From Symsagittifera roscoffensis (Eukaryota > Xenacoelomorpha > Acoela > Convolutidae): a stretch of DNA of 60,000 nt. Below, piece by piece: positions 49,861-60,000 of this stretch. The translations under genes were made by a program, and so were the position numbers. The stretch lies in the NCBI RefSeq assembly GCF_963678635.1, contig NC_087069.1, positions 30,360,776 to 30,420,775 of the forward strand, written 5' to 3'. Each line of letters starts with the position of its first letter. Positions within the stretch are counted from its first letter, which is position 1. The notes under the pieces were generated by a model, which had not been told where the DNA came from, made no database searches, and was given only the letters and a program-made list of their open reading frames with translations.

Positions 49861-50273
49861 TTTTAAATTTCTTATTGCGATATAATTACATCGGCAAAAT
49901 TTTATGAAAAAATCAAACCGACTTTAATGCATCCAGAGAATTATCAATTAAAATCTACCCACCTCATATATAGCAAAGATAGAATTGTCTATCTTCGATG
50001 TATTTTTAAGATTTTGCACCCCCTAAGTCAGAGGATTGCACTCCTCAGAAGTGCAAAACTTATTTTTGTACTTATAAAATTTATTTTGTCCGAGTATGCT
50101 TCTTTCCGTTTTTCGCTTAGTTTCTATGCTAGTTTTTGGACGGTTTTTGTAGAGCATCGTGCTGCTCCTCCGATACACGCAAAAAAATTATTGGAACAAA
50201 GCTGCTCTATTCCACATCCAGAATTCTTTGTTGTTATTTTGAAGTTTTGACACTCTCGTGATAAGTGTAGGCG

Positions 50274-50368
50274 TCAGATATAGTTTTAGGGCAAGATTTA
50301 GCACTGTGAGATATAGTTTTAGGGATAATTGTACACTGTCAGATATAGTTTTAGGTCAGGATTTAGCA
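50274..50368 (+). repeat. ~32-bp tandem repeat, three units
   Basis: The unit starting 'gtcagatatagttttaggg' occurs three times in a row with small changes. The stretch 49881-50273 before it shows only short frames. Confidence 0.6.
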
Positions 50369-50677
50369 TGGGCGTTGAAAATTTTTACATCGAAAAAGTT
50401 TCGGCTGAATCATCCTCCCCAGTCCATTTGCCTTGATGTCAAGTCGAGCATCATCTTCTGTAGGGGTTATTTTGTTGTGAAAGCTTTCGCCTTCCAACGA
50501 TTGAAGCTTTGGCTCTACTTCAACATCATAGCATACTTCGTCCAGGAGTGTCGCATAGGTATCGCGAATTACATTATGTCTTAGGTGAGTGTATCCACCT
50601 TTGGGACGGTTTAGAGAGTGGGTCAGTGTAAACGGTTGTCCACATGGGCATGTATATGAGTGTTTGGTGGTTCCCAT
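50363..50677 (-). pseudogene. C-terminal domain of the minus-strand RT element
   Basis: An open frame with 'CPCGQPFTLTHSLNRPKGGYTHLRHNVIRD' followed by 'VCYDVEVEPKLQSLEGE' and 'DDARLDIKANG'. This is the conserved tail of an RT-element family seen in cnidarians and other invertebrates. Cys-x-Cys and His residues suggest a zinc site, and the 'ARLDI' strand may be nuclease-like. It lies downstream, in the same orientation, of 51561-53577. The intervening stretch is broken and holds the plus-strand LINE tail. Confidence 0.6.
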
Positions 50678-50695
50678 CCATATCTCAGATGTAAT

Positions 50696-51057
50696 CCATC
50701 ATTATCAGTCACCTGCTATATCAGTCACTTGTTCTATCAGTCATAACATATGGCTTGGAAGTATGGAGCGCAGCTGCGCAAACGGTTCTGAGAAAAGTGG
50801 ACGGAGTTCAAAAACGTGCTGTTCGTATAGGTATTAAAAAAGAATTTGTTCCTATCGAAGAGCATATTAAAGTCAAAGACGCGAGACTTCTGAATAAAAT
50901 CACTAGAACTGGTTCGAAGCATCAACTATATGACATATTGCCGCATGGGCGCGATTACTGTTCCGAAAGGTTGAAAAAACGGCTACCGACTGCCGAAGTG
51001 GCAGTCAAAAAGGTGTATGGATCTATGTTTCATGACAGACTTTCGAGGAAATATTAG
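50696..51057 (+). pseudogene. LINE (non-LTR retrotransposon) C-terminal fragment
   Basis: Reading through 'YQSLVLSVITYGLEVWSA', then 'VDGVQKRAVRIG' and a basic helical tail to a stop at 51055, it has the pattern found after the RT thumb in CR1/RTE/jockey-like elements ('YG.E.W......L..ID..Q.RALR'). Only the last about 115 codons remain, a typical 5' truncation. It faces opposite to the surrounding minus-strand element. Confidence 0.6.
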
Positions 51058-51302
51058 AAACTGAAACTCTAAACTAAGTAATTTTAATTACCATTCAAAA
51101 AAATTTGAATCTCTGAGAGGTCACGGAATATAAGCGCTATTAGTATGGTTCTAAAACTTAGTTCCCAAATTACTGATTTTGCTACAAACCATTTGACCGG
51201 AATGAAGTTTTGAAATCTAATTCTAATTGAAATTCCATCACAGTTTCATCACAGTTTCTTATTTTCGGTATGTCTGATGTTATTTTCAGATGTCAGTTTA
51301 AT

Positions 51303-51342
51303 ACGTTTCTTCTTCTTCTTCTTATTCTTCTTCTTCTTCTAT
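51303..51342 (+). repeat. (CTT)n microsatellite
   Basis: A run of CTT/TTC triplets with one interruption, encoding a Glu run on the minus strand. Confidence 0.85.
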
Positions 51343-51560
51343 ACTCTGATTTGTTGAGGAAAAAATCAATTTTTTAGGGTTAGCACGCTTAACCAAATCG
51401 ATGCTCCTTTCTGTGGCACTAGATTTTTTGTCAGTTTTTTTTTCTGATGAGCAATTTTCCATAGTTTTAGCCTTTTTTGAGAGTGTGATGTTCTGTCTCT
51501 CAGTTTCGATGTTTTTCATCAGACTTTGTTCCGCTTCTGCTATTTTTGGATCACTGTTAT

Positions 51561-53577
51561 CTAACGAATCATAAATGCCTCGCGAACAGTCATAATTTCT
51601 GAAAAAGTCCTTGTTACTAAGGAATCTAATCCTCCCATTCTTGGTGGTAGTGCAAGAAGGCTGCGATCTTCATTGGTTACATGACCTTTACCAGTAATAC
51701 TAGCAAGTAGCTGCTGTCTTACGTTTTTCTCAAATTCGTCCACACTCTTATTTATATGCTTCCGGAGTTTTTCTACTTAGAATGCTTAATTTATTTTCAA
51801 CTCCGTTTGTGTAGCAGGAGTACCCATTTTGTGAAGATGTTCTGGCTTTTTTTTTGAAAACGTTTCAGTTGGGGTAGCTGTCTTTTCAATTTTATTTTCT
51901 ATATATTTATTGCATGCTGATGGTAACCCTAAAACCAATCCAAGGACTCTAAAATTGTCTACTTTTGTAATATTTGCGCCATTGAATACTTTTATGGCGC
52001 TTTCACGACAGTTTTCTTTTAGTATGAGTCGAGACTTGGAAGGCTTCACATTGTATCCGAAAGCCTTTCCGTGCTCATCCAAGTTTTTCAGTATTGCGCG
52101 GAGACTATTAAGATCATTTGCAGCGCTTCCGTCTTCTGCGTACCATTTTTGGGTGACATTTGGTTTTTGCAGGAGCTCAATCAGTGGGATTATCCCAATT
52201 CCGTACATAGCCTTTGTCAGGGGACCACCTTGAGTTGTGACTTCGGTAGATGTCAAAACCGTGTTATTGACATACAAATTTCAGGGAAATTCATATGAGT
52301 TAGCCAGCGGATGATGTATTGCCGGAAAAAAAATTCTATATTTTTTAGAGCAAATTATCCATTGTGCGGGCTTACGGCATTTGCATCAATAAATAGTCTG
52401 GCGTCCGTTTCCGGTTTCTCAAACTCCTTCCTCAAACTCTGTATAGCATGTTTGATTCCTCACTTCTGGCCTATTTGGAAATTTTGTCGAGATCTTTAAG
52501 GTCTGATTTTGTACATTGGAAAATTGTCTTGCCAAATATTCTTCTCAGAACCTCGGCTAGATCATCAGGCGACACGAGTAGTACGCCGTTAGGTTTTCAT
52601 GGGGGTCGATTTTTTTTCTTTTGTATAGGATAGCTTAGCAATTGTTTTGCAAAGCTCAATGGATGTCTGGTTGAAGCGAGTTAATATCCTTCTCCATTCG
52701 TACGCATCTAGACCTGAGGGACTGTGGCTTCCGTGCATTTTAAGAGTTGATTTTCGAATTGTCTTGGCTTTTATTTGTTTGAATATAGAGGGATGGTATG
52801 GCATTGTGTCTTCACTTACTTCAGTTATATAGTTAGTGTTCGCTGTTTTAGCACGGAGTTTTTTTTTCAGGATACCAAGGACTGTTTTTCTTCAATGATT
52901 CCGTTTAGGGGAAGTACTCCTTTTGTTTTCTTGTCTGGAAGGAAGGCAATGGAGGCAAATTGTTTGCCTGTACTCATTAATTTATCGAATTGCTTATTTT
53001 CCTCGTTTACTTTGGACTTCTTCTGTTTTGGATGTCTATTTTGGAGAGCTTTCGCTTCAGTGAAATGTCCGTCTAGTAACCCTTGCTTCCACAAAAGTAT
53101 GCTGCGACTCAATGTTTTGGAGTTTGATCCGTTTGTTTCTGGTTTAGTTTTTGGGAGAATCATTGCTGCTTTCATTGCGACGTAAAAATTCGTTTTTCTT
53201 TTACTAATGACAAAAGCTGCTGGTTCAGTAATTCTATTATTGGTAAAGTGGGCTTGTTCTTGCTTAGAACTATGAAGCGCGGTTTCCAGTTAACGACATT
53301 TTCATATATGCCGTTTATTTTAAATTCAAGTTCATGGTCAAGAAGTTTCAAGGGGGGTCAAAGGGGACTGTAGTGACTGCTGGGGGCTATGGATTAGATT
53401 GTGTTGCGTTTGGCAGTACGTTTGTTTCATTTTATGCAGGAGAACCCATTGTAAAAAAAATTTGCTGCTCTGTAGCCTGCTACATGAGACATGGATGTAT
53501 GCTTTGCAAATGACACACCATATGCCTCCTTTTTGGAGGTGGCGATTGCAAAAATGACAGTGCGTTTGATCGGCCAT
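51561..53577 (-). pseudogene. Reverse-transcriptase element with N-terminal PHD-type finger
   Basis: Minus-strand frames run in order. An ATG at 53577 starts a zinc finger 'CHFCNRHLQKGGIWCVICKAYIHVSC'. 53175-52867 is a basic helical region with 'LLWKQGLLDGHFTEAKALQ'. 52804-52589 contains 'SHSPSGLDAYEWRRIL', a conserved pre-RT block. 52277-51786 has RT 'TTQGGPLTKAMYGIG' and 'QKWYAEDGSA', where the YADD box is damaged to YAED. 51743-51561 has 'LLALPPRMGGL'. Such proteins are common in cnidarian and other invertebrate genomes as unclassified RT elements; I am not certain of the clade. Frames are broken by several shifts and stops. Confidence 0.7.
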
Positions 53578-53863
53578 AGTTTGGTAGCGAAGAGAGTAAT
53601 TTCATGGTGAGAATAAACAAGTTAGCTGACCGAGCAATAAACGAAAAATTTTATTTCCAGAACAGATTAGCACTAAAACTAACGTTTAGAATGGGAGAAA
53701 ATCGAACTCTAGAGTAGTAAAATATATTAATAAGGCAAAACAACGAATAATTTAGAGCATCAGTTTTCTGTTTATGAAGTCATTATTTGCAGAGAGGCTG
53801 ATTTTGGGGATAATGGGCAGATCTGGGTTAAACTGCTAAATTATCATATCTAATAAAAAAACT

Positions 53864-54067
53864 TCAATCATTGGCAAATTCTAAAACCGTAGATGAGTTA
53901 TCATTAAAGCCGTCTACTATAGTAACACAGTTCAGTTTTGCGAGGGGTAGCGCGAGCCAGACAGTAGCGGCAAGTTCGGCTAGCTTTGCACCTCTGTACG
54001 AGTGAACCGTGGCTCCGATATCTTCGGGGCTGCAGTACTTAGTCCTCGATATGCCTATTAACAGTTT
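53864..54067 (-). pseudogene. SGNH-hydrolase-like fragment upstream of the RT element
   Basis: A 67-codon open stretch contains 'VHSYRGAKLAEL' and 'VTIVDGFNDNSS'. In SGNH esterases a 'GxND' block follows such a segment at this spacing, and several retroelements carry an esterase domain. It has the same orientation as the RT element and lies 290 bp upstream of its zinc finger, so it may be the N-terminal domain of the same element. The catalytic GDS block is not visible. Confidence 0.3.
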
Positions 54068-54129
54068 CCTGCTTCACTTGGGTAGCCACTCCAGCCTGTA
54101 TATTGGCACGGACATTCACTTAACAGGGT

Positions 54130-55414
54130 ACAAAGGAGGCAAAACAGGAGAAAAAATAGATAGCTAAATGGATTGTAGAGAAACTGAGATAAAAACAAAT
54201 AACCAATAAGAAATGAAATATCTAGTCAAAATCCTCGGAAATTTCTGAATATGGAAGAGTAAAGTATAATGTGAATAGAAGTAAAGAGAGTCAGATGGTT
54301 CGGAATCAGGCTAGCCAGTTTGAGAAAACTAACACCTGCACAGAATAAACCGGATTTGAAAATGACTCAAAAAGACTCACTTGATAGGAGGCTACGGGTC
54401 TATCATATACTAATAAAAAACTGCGCTTTTGTTCCTTTGGTGTGACATTCGACCATAATGCCGCGAAAAACGGTTCGCCAAAACGTTTTTTATTTTGAGT
54501 AGTTTGACTGTACGAAAGAGCAGTTTCTGTGTTTAAAGGTCTTATTATGCAAATAGAACGAAATGGGAAGGGTCACGTTGAGTTGACCTGCTTATTTTTA
54601 AAAATTCGTTCTTCGTTTGAAAATAAAGACACGTGCACTTTTTTGTGAAGACACCAGGAGAAAGGATTTTCGGAAAAACAAGAAGCTTTTCGAATTTAAA
54701 CGATAGTGCTGATACAATCGTTACTGGAAAGATACAACAAATCGTGTGTGAAGGCGAGAATGAAGACAGCAACCCTTCCCGATCGTGAAGAAGACGGCCC
54801 TTCAAAAATATTTTCGGAATCGGAAAGGTCTGGGGACATACTGCCGAACTGTTGTTTTTAAAACATTAAGCTTCCGTAGATGTCCTGATTTTAATTTATA
54901 ACATCTTTTTCAGATTCAGGCTATGAGAATCTAAGGGTTAAGGAAAGGTTCGATCAATCTCCGATGAATAGGGTGATTTTCTCTGCTGTACAAAAGCAAT
55001 AGTATTAATGGAACTTAAATTGATAATGTATCTATCCCGTTTTTAGGACTGACCTCTTGGACTTGGTATAATGAGACACAGCCATGAGATCACTATTTTG
55101 CAAGTTAATTTGCGTGATTTGGCTGATAGCCTTTAAGCGTTAACAACTCGTTGACCCAATGTTAGGGGGACCATTTAGATTTGGCTTCGATAGAGACGGT
55201 GAAAAGCACGTGAAGCTTTATCTTGGCTTTATCCAGTCGTTATATTACATAGTTTTACTTTCCGTCGTTATGTACTTTCCGGGCGAATGTTACACAAGTT
55301 TTTTTATGGAGCTCCTGGGTGTTATTCCTACATGCTAATAAGCGAGTACAAAAACGCAAGCCTCCGCGCCGAGCGGATGCTCATATTAAGGCTCCTAATT
55401 GATTGCGGGGAGGG
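54130..55414. other. No gene recognised; partial 415-bp repeat
   Basis: There are only short frames. The part 55045-55155 ('gctgatagcctttaagcgttaacaactcg') is a partial copy of the 415-bp repeat at 57677-58545 in the same orientation. Confidence 0.4.
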
Positions 55415-55630
55415 GTGGTGCGAAACTCGAAAGCCTTCCGGATTTCGAAACCAAATAAAAATAGTATATTACCAAAAAAAAACAAAAAAAACTTAAAATA
55501 ACAGAAAAAACCAAAAAATCTTAAAGAAATTATTATTTCAGTAGAAAAGACCTTCCCAGACGAGATCCAACTTTCCTGTTTTATGTTTTTGTATACATTC
55601 AGTTAAATCCCATTTGATTGTAACGATCAA
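55415..55630 (+). repeat. Left arm of a large inverted repeat
   Basis: The stretch 'gaaagccttccggattt ... gattgtaacgatcaac' is the reverse complement, with gaps, of 57338-57645. Directly at its inner end lies a perfect 16-bp palindrome ATCAACACGTGTTGAT (55626-55641). Confidence 0.7.
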
Positions 55631-55929
55631 CACGTGTTGATTTCTCTGTGCCTGTTTTGAGGGTTATTTGAGTATTTAAGCATGTTAATGCTAATTAGCA
55701 ATCAATTCGAAAGGGTCGAGGGATTGAAGACCAGGATCAATCCAGCAATGCGGTGAACAGTAGCAGGGGTCACAAGGACAACAACAACCGACTGTTGTGT
55801 ATCGTTAAAAAACGTTGTATCCCTTTTGGTACAGAGAGTACAACATCGATCTGTGGGGGACAAGACAGCGATTGCCAAGAATGGACCTCTCACCAAGTTG
55901 CGAATTTCCGAGTTAAGCACCTTGATTCG

Positions 55930-57096
55930 GATAATGCACGTACACGAAGGGGTACCATTTTAAGGGTCCCAATCCGAAAGGGTCATATTTGACAATCCTG
56001 AGGGGTCCCAAATCGGAGGGGTCCTGTTTTTGCCAATCCGGAAGGGTCATATTTGCCAATCTGAAGGAGTCCCAATTTAGAGAGACCCTATTTTTACTAA
56101 TTCAGAGGGGTCACTAAACGCCAATCTAGACGGTTCAAAGAAAAATAAGTTTTTTAACGAGCTCAATAGTAGAGACCCTAAGACGTACGCAAAGTAAAAT
56201 AAGATACATAGCGAACAATATTAAATTATTAGGAAATAAGCACTGCACTGGTAACTTACCTTTAAATAAAAACTGATTAAACCAAAACCGGTCTGAAGCC
56301 GAAAACTCGTAACACTAGGTTACGTTGTTTTCGACAATAAGTAAGGGTTATGAAACCTAGAAAACGAAAATCGAGTCATTAATAGGCTAGTCATAAGACC
56401 CCTCAGATTTGAGAGAAAGTGTTATATTTGCAGCTTAGCTTCAATCCGGAGGTGTCTGGAGCCATGTCAGACCCTTCCCAGTTAGTAGATTTGGCATAAT
56501 AAGCTCGGAGACTGTATTGCGAAGGGTCCAAGGCGTAGTATTTGGAGGGGTCGCAGTTCGGAGGGGTCCGTTTTGCCAGTCCGGAAGGGTCCCATTTGCC
56601 AATACGGAGGTGTCCCAACTCGGAGGGGTCCCGTTTTTGCAAACCCGGAAGGGTCATATTTGCCAATCATGAGGGGTCGCAAATCGGAAGGGTCCCGTTC
56701 TGGTCAATCCGAAAGGGTCATACTTGCCAATCCCAAGGGGTCCCAATCCGAAAGGGTCATATTTGACAATCCGGAGGGGTCCCAAATCGGAGGGGTCCTG
56801 TTTTTGCCAATCCGGAAGGGTCATATTTGCCAATCTGAAGGAGTCCCAAATTAGAGGGATCCTATTTTTACTAATTCAGAGGGGTCACTGAACGCCAATC
56901 TAGACGGTTCAAAGAAAAATAAGTTTTTTAACGAGCTCAATAGTAGAGACCCTAAGACGTACGCAAAGTAAAATAAGATACATAGCGAACAATATTAAAT
57001 TATTAGGAAATAAGCACTGCACTGGTAACTTACCTTTAAATAAAAACTGATTAAACCAAAACCGGTCTGAAGCCGAAAACTCGCAACACTAGGTCT
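55930..57096 (+). repeat. 774-bp satellite-like units, first block
   Basis: A partial unit (about 55930-56322) is followed by a full unit starting 'cgttgttttcgacaataa' at 56323. Inside each unit, runs of CGGAGGGGTCC..TTTGCCAAT and CCGGAAGGGTCATATTTGCCAATC form subrepeats of about 63 bp. Because 63 is divisible by three, frames stay open on both strands; the resulting 66-93-codon frames are by-products of the repeat. Confidence 0.85.
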
Positions 57097-57337
57097 AATC
57101 AAAATTAGAAGTCGACACTGGGACCTAAATCCAAATTGTTTTTTTTTAGAAGAGTGGTTGCCTTGAGAGTGTTAGTAGGTCTAGCTCGGGCAATACGAAG
57201 GCAGATAGGTAACAAAGAGCTCAGTGGCTGCAATGTTCCTCTCCTTGAGAGAAATACTACCTTCAGGTTTTGTCTGTTTAGTGCGACACTAAACAGGGAA
57301 AGCTCTTTCTTTAGAAACCAGTTCGACTATTAACAGG
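57097..57337 (+). other. Unique stretch inside the inverted repeat
   Basis: A T-tract and AG (tttttttag| at about 57149) and a donor-like GATAG|GTAACA (about 57210) bracket about 60 bp of exon-like sequence. No family is recognised and the signal is weak. Confidence 0.2.
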
Positions 57338-57645
57338 TTGATCGTTACAATCACATAGGAAAAAAATGAATGTATCTAATAAAAACAAACAGGAAAGTCG
57401 GATCGCATTTCGTCTGGAAAATTTTCTCTTCTGAATTTATAATTTGTTTTATTTTTCTTGGTTTTTTCGGTTATTTTAAGTTTTGTTTTGTTTTTTGTGG
57501 TAATACACTTTTTTTTGGTTTGTTTCATATCTTTAATTGATTCTTCACCGCTTAACGAACGAATGGACTGCAAATTCCCCCTTCCTTCACGATACTAAAT
57601 TAAATTTAAAAGCTAAATCAGGGAATCCGGAAGGCTTTCGCGTTT
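57338..57645 (-). repeat. Right arm of the large inverted repeat
   Basis: It begins 'gttgatcgttacaatc', the exact complement of the left arm's inner end, and runs outward to 'aatccggaaggctttcgcg'. The arms are about 216 and 308 bp because of indels in A/T runs. They enclose about 1.7 kb that includes the first satellite block. Confidence 0.7.
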
Positions 57646-57676
57646 CGGAGTACCCCTTCGTGACTTTTGACAAAAC

Positions 57677-58545
57677 GAAACGCCACAAATTGAGAAAAAC
57701 TTTTAAAATTTTTGAGTTAGGGCGATAAAAACTGTTGTTCAGACAACACACACTGGTGAATCGAACGATTTAAAAACCGCTTGCCAATAATCTTCCGGGC
57801 CCCATGGAATTGAACTTAACGTTTTTGATTTATTCGACTCATCAATCTGGAGGGGCGCAAAAGATTTTTTTTTGGCAAATTTTTTCTACTAGAACGTTTT
57901 TAATTGAGTTTGTTGCATTGAACTAGGAGAGTATAGGCCTTCTGAGCTCGGATCAAAAATTTTAAGGTCAATAAGACAAGAATTGCGGGAAAAAAATACT
58001 GAGACTAAGCCATGAATTCATTATACTGCATGCAATTATGTTAATCGGCGTGACTCGGCTGATAGCCTTTAAGCGGTAACAACTCGTAAATGAAACGCCA
58101 CAAAATAAAACTAATATTGAAAGTTTTTGAGTTAGGGCGTTAAAAATTGTTCTTGAGACAACGCACACTGGTGAATCGAAAGGTTTTGAAACCCGCTTGC
58201 CAACAACCTTCCGCGCTCCAGTGAAAAAGAATCTTAACGTGTTTGATTTAGTAGATTCCTCAATCCGGAGGAGTCCAAAAAGCAGTTTGTTCAACTGGAA
58301 TGTTTTAGATTGGGTTTTTGCATTGAATTAGGAGAGATCAGCCAAGTCTAAGCTGGGATCAATATTTTTAGGTCATTAAGACAAGAATTGCGAAAAAAAG
58401 ATACTGAGACCCAGTCACGAGTTCACAATTTTCCATGTAATTAGGTTAATCAGCATGACTCGGCTGATATCCTTTAAGCTGATAGCCTTCAAGGATCAAT
58501 AAGTTTTAGGTCATTAGGACAAGAGTTGGAGAAAAAATTATGCGG
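57677..58545 (+). repeat. 415-bp tandem repeat, two units and a partial third
   Basis: 'gaaacgccacaaa' occurs at 57677 and 58092. Both units contain 'gagttagggcg', 'cacactggtgaatcgaa', 'aggtcattaagacaagaattgcg' and 'gactcggctgata'. A shortened third unit follows to about 58545. 58546-58836 shows no gene. Confidence 0.8.
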
Positions 58546-58836
58546 GGTACCTTACAACTTTGAAACTTTTTGAGTTCGTATAAAAGACGTTTTGCTTTAT
58601 AAGTTTGAAACAACTGGACCAATCTACTTGATTTTAGAATTTTTAAGACAAGGACTAAGTACGCTTACTAATAAAACAATTGTTTTGTGAAGAAAGTAAG
58701 CATAAAAAATGTTTTCTAGGTTGTTTTAACGAAACGACCAGTTTTTGAAGGTAGACCCTTCAGGTGTTGTAAGCTTTATTTCGAAAGCCTTTATAACCCT
58801 ATCAAACGGTAGCCACGGTTCAATAGGGCATTGTTA

Positions 58837-60000
58837 CGTTGTTTTCGACAATAAATAAGGGTTATGAAACCTAGAAAACGAAAATCGAGTCATTAATAGG
58901 CTAGTCATAAGACCCCTCAGATTTGAGAGAAATTGTTATATTTGCAGCTTAGCTTCAATCCGGAGGGGTCTGGAGCCATGTCAGACCCTTCCTAGTTAGA
59001 AGATTTGGCATAATAAGCTCGGAGACTGTATTGCGAAGGGTCCAAGGCGTAGTATTTGGAGGGGTCGCAGTTCGGAGGGGTCCGTTTTGCCAGTCCGGAA
59101 GGGTCCCATTTGCCAATACGGAGGTGTCCCAACTCGGAGGGGTCCCGTTTTTGCAAACCCGGAAGGGTCATATTTGCCAATCATGAGGGGTCGCAAATCG
59201 GAGGGGTCCCGTTCTGGTCAATTCGAAAGGGTCATACTTGCCAATCCCAAAGGGTCCCAATCCGAAAGGGTCATATTTGACATTCCGGAGGGGTCCCAAA
59301 TCGGAGGGGTCCTGTTTTTGCCAATCCGGAAGGGTCATATTTGCCAATCTGAAGGAATCCCAATTTAGAGAGACCCTATTTTTACTAAATCAGTGGGGTC
59401 ACTGAACGCCAATCTACACGGTTCAAAGAAAAATAAGTTTTTTAACGAGCTCAATAGTAGAGACCCTAACACGTACGCAAAGTAAAATAAGATACATAGC
59501 GAACAATATTAAATTATTAGGAAATAAGCACTGCACTGGTAACTTACCTTTAAATAAAAACTGATTAAGCCAAAACCGGTCTGAAGCCGAAAACTCGCAA
59601 CACTAGGTTTCGTTGTTTTCGACAATAAGTAAGGGTTATGAAACCTAGAAAACGAAAATCGAGTCATTAATAGGCTAGTCATAAGACCCCTCAGATTTGA
59701 GAGAAAGTGTTATATTTGCAGCTTAGCTTCAATCCGGAGGGGTCTGGAGCCATGTCAGACCCTTCCCAGTTAGTAGATTTGGCATAATAAGCTGGGAGAC
59801 TGTATTGCGAAGGGTCCAAGGCGTAGTATTTGGAGGGGTCGCAGTTCGGAGGGGTCCGTTTTGCCAGTCCGGAAGGGTCCCATTTGCCAATACGGAGGTG
59901 TCCCAACTCGGAGGGGTCCCGTTTTTGCAAACCCGGAAGGGTCATATTTGCCAATCATGAGGGGTCGCAAATCGGAGGGGTCCCGTTCTGGTCAATCCGA
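58837..60000 (+). repeat. 774-bp satellite-like units, second block
   Basis: Full unit 58837-59610 and a second starting at 59611 that runs off the window. They are near-identical to the unit at 56323, with the same internal CGGAGGGGTCC subrepeats. Confidence 0.9.

Larger units (their letters stand above)
47545..49880 (+). pseudogene. Penelope-like element: RT with PHD finger and GIY-YIG endonuclease
   Basis: RT motif A reads 'ISLDVKSLYTNVPL' (47691-47735). After the MITE the same frame goes on with 'QKDGLAMGASRAVILANL' (motif B). A C4HC3 PHD finger follows at 48505-48651, then, after a one-base shift at an A run, motif C 'FLKYVDDIV' (48690-48720), the thumb 'FSFLDLNVNVD', and the GIY-YIG part 'VVYKLTCSGCNSTYVGQTVRHL' with Arg and His downstream (about 49336-49420). 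The long frame 48633-49562 covers motif C to the nuclease. Penelope-like elements are the only retroelements pairing this RT with a GIY-YIG nuclease. Defects: a TGA within the PHD, the frameshift, the MITE, and an upstream stop. The 5' end is not defined. Confidence 0.9.

Noticed and set aside
56323-57096. CRISPR-like direct repeats
   Set aside because: Subrepeats are contiguous and diverged without unique spacers, in a eukaryotic setting; this is satellite DNA.
56403-59970. Overlapping 62-93-codon frames on both strands
   Set aside because: They arise from a repeat length divisible by three and occur in several phases at once; no independent coding evidence.

Overview
The window is AT-rich, non-bacterial DNA from an invertebrate animal. 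It has spliced genes with GT-AG introns, a complete intron-split ARF1-type GTPase gene, and a dense layer of decayed retroelements and miniature transposons. The mix of elements (envelope-bearing Ty3-like LTR element, BEL/Pao, a Penelope-like element with GIY-YIG nuclease, hAT-type MITEs) fits cnidarians and invertebrate deuterostomes. I cannot fix the phylum from sequence alone. No rRNA, intact tRNA or CRISPR array was seen.

Host genes. (1) An unnamed minus-strand gene is inferred from three phase-compatible exons at 26140-26327, 22182-22394 and 2657-2839. Its second intron would be about 19.3 kb and holds a whole Ty3-like element. (2) A possible plus-strand membrane-protein gene has exons at 38659-38847 and 41861-41998. 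(3) ARF1 lies on the minus strand (43893-46960) as four coding exons encoding 180 residues, with a possible 36-nt intron or trans-splice acceptor just upstream of the ATG. (4) A possible short first exon at 47216-47257 diverges from ARF1 across about 200 bp with an inverted CCAAT box. (5) A TATA-preceded 28-residue signal-peptide-like reading frame lies at 42610-42696.

Layout. 1-1985: paired direct repeats around gag remnants on the minus strand. 2257-2640: MITE against an exon. 3447-21989: degraded, about 18.5-kb Ty3/gypsy-like element with LTRs, a duplicated gag region, PR-RT-RH-IN and envelope-like remnants. 22.7-26.0 kb: MITEs and a degenerate 32-bp dispersed repeat. 27.2-29.0 kb: BEL/Pao pol remnant. 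28301-37942: two tandem copies of a 4.8-kb unit whose left edge cuts the BEL/Pao pol. 38.8-40.6 kb: degenerate tandem repeats. 47.5-49.9 kb: Penelope-like element interrupted by a 503-bp hAT-type MITE, carrying a PHD finger within its RT and a hammerhead-like 3' motif. 50.4-54.1 kb: minus-strand reverse-transcriptase element with PHD finger, RT, C-terminal domain and a possible SGNH-like piece upstream, invaded or abutted by a plus-strand LINE tail. 54.9-60 kb: satellite-like land with a 774-bp tandem unit built from roughly 63-bp subrepeats, a 415-bp tandem repeat and a large inverted repeat.

Almost all element ORFs carry stops and frameshifts, so they are annotated as pseudogenes. Assignments rest on motif recognition by eye; no database search was run.
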